33,868 bases of DNA, from assembly GCF_026168105.1 (NCBI RefSeq), contig NZ_LBMW01000066.1, forward strand, positions 1 to 33,868, in the 5' to 3' direction. A model generated the notes under the pieces. That model saw nothing but the letters and a program-made list of their open reading frames with translations. It ran no database searches and had not been told where the DNA came from. This stretch comes from Streptomyces hygroscopicus. Its GTDB lineage: Bacteria > Actinomycetota > Actinomycetes > Streptomycetales > Streptomycetaceae. Positions 33,266 to 33,868 of the stretch are shown here, piece by piece (positions within the stretch are counted from its first letter, which is position 1; every line of letters starts with the position of its first letter). The translations under genes and the position numbers were made by a program.

Positions 33266-33756
33266 TCAGCTACCGGGAACGAGTGACGCCACGGCGAACT
33301 GATGAACGAGATCGAGGGTGAGCTGCTCGATGAATTGGCGTCGGCTCTCCTCTGAGGACACCAGGTCGGCCAGGGGCGCCTCGCTCATAACCGGGAGGAC
33401 CGTGGCCAAGGTGATGCTTCCGGACACTGGCTGCGGGTCGCCCATCATGTACAGCTGGTGGGTGAGGGCGACGGCAGGGGCGTGACCTACGGTCTCCGGG
33501 CCGGGCACCGCGATACCGACACGAGCCTGCAGCACACCATCAGCCTGGCGCCGCTGGGCATGCAGGGCCGCGATCGTCACCATGTCCCGCACAGCTCTCT
33601 GAAGCCTTACCTGCACCAGATAGCGCAGACCGTTCACCGTCTCGTCGAGATGGGCCATGTTCAGCGCGCCGCCAAACGCCCCATCGTGCAGCAACTCCAG
33701 ATGCCCCCTGCGGCTCTGCCCGGTGTAGGTGATGTCGGTACTTAGAAGCCATCTCA
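33266..33756 (-). pseudogene. Hypothetical protein, probably 5'-truncated by an IS element
   Basis: An open frame of about 163 codons on the minus strand, stop TCA at 33266-33268. The sequence is protein-like, for example RYLVQVRLQRAVRDMVTIAA, VPGPETVGHAPAVALTHQ and LADLVSSEESRRQFIEQLTL. I do not recognise the family. Its only in-frame ATG (33755-33757) overlaps the stop of the adjacent transposase and lies inside what looks like the IS end. The first residues (MRWLLS) are therefore probably IS sequence, and the true N terminus is lost or lies beyond the IS. It may still be translated by coupling to the transposase stop. Confidence 0.5.
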
Positions 33757-33868
33757 TTTGGTGAGTCTGCGGTAGCAGATGAGGGTGCAGGCGATGCTGG
33801 TGAAGGCCAGGAAGTGTTCAGCTTTGCGTTCGTAGCGGCGATGGAGGCGGCGGCATCCAGCGAGCCAG
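33754..33868 (-). mobile_element. IS5-family transposase, C-terminal end (partial, leaves the window)
   Basis: The last 37 codons read WLAGCRRLHRRYERKAEHFL, then AFTSIACTLICYRRLTK and a stop at 33754-33756. The RRLHRRYERKxEHxLAF and ALICYRRL pattern is the common C terminus of IS5-family DDE transposases in streptomycetes. The upstream part lies outside the window. The terminal inverted repeat is probably in about 33735-33757, just after the stop, but its partner is not in view. Confidence 0.85.

Noticed and set aside
33458..33745. Plus-strand open frame of 95 codons near the right end
   Set aside because: The opposite strand reads more protein-like sequence over the same bases and ends cleanly at 33266.

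Overview
The window is about 71% GC with strong G/C third-position bias, GTG/TTG starts and many 4-bp stop/start overlaps. Gene content and order (leucine catabolism, desferrioxamine genes, hexosaminidase, glmS2, adpA, orn) point to a Streptomyces chromosome. From memory this matches the S. coelicolor SCO2774-SCO2793 neighbourhood; no search was run.

Layout. (1) 1-1263: the 3' end of a PucR-type regulator and a predicted phosphatase. (2) 1270-4085, minus strand: acyl-CoA thioesterase II, an acyl-CoA dehydrogenase and a TetR regulator. (3) 4171-9919, plus strand: a leucine/isovalerate-type operon (carboxylase beta, biotinylated carboxylase alpha, HMG-CoA lyase, acyl-CoA dehydrogenase), divergent from the tetR gene across two near-identical operator-like palindromes. 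(4) 10104-11039: a porphobilinogen deaminase paralogue. (5) 11267-18838: desferrioxamine system. desE and desF take up and reduce the siderophore, desABCD build it from lysine. An iron box stands before desE and another before desA. A degenerate 21-22 bp tandem array separates desE from desF.

(6) 18906-25427: a secreted GH20 hexosaminidase with a DasR-like (dre) site, a DUF4429/SHOCT protein, a Tat-exported purple-acid-type phosphatase, a small conserved protein and a second-type glmS. (7) 25536-27574: a YaaH-family membrane protein, a universal stress protein and a small membrane protein. (8) 27953-30085: adpA (bldH) with its in-frame TTA codon, a very long hairpin, then oligoribonuclease.

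(9) 30200-33868: an accessory region. It holds tRNA-His(GTG), an intact tyrosine integrase starting 115 bp after the tRNA, a remnant of a different integrase, a DUF4238-type cargo gene with atypical codon use, and an IS5-family transposase end abutting a probably truncated gene.

How they work together. Regions 2-3 degrade branched-chain acyl-CoAs under probable TetR control. Region 5 makes and recovers desferrioxamine under iron (DmdR1-type) control. Region 6 releases and handles amino sugars, with probable GlcNAc/DasR input. adpA is the bldA-dependent developmental master regulator. The core order is conserved; the least ordinary items are the tandem array, the hemC paralogue beside the des genes, and the tRNA-His insertion region. 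I found no clearly new multi-gene system, only these candidates.
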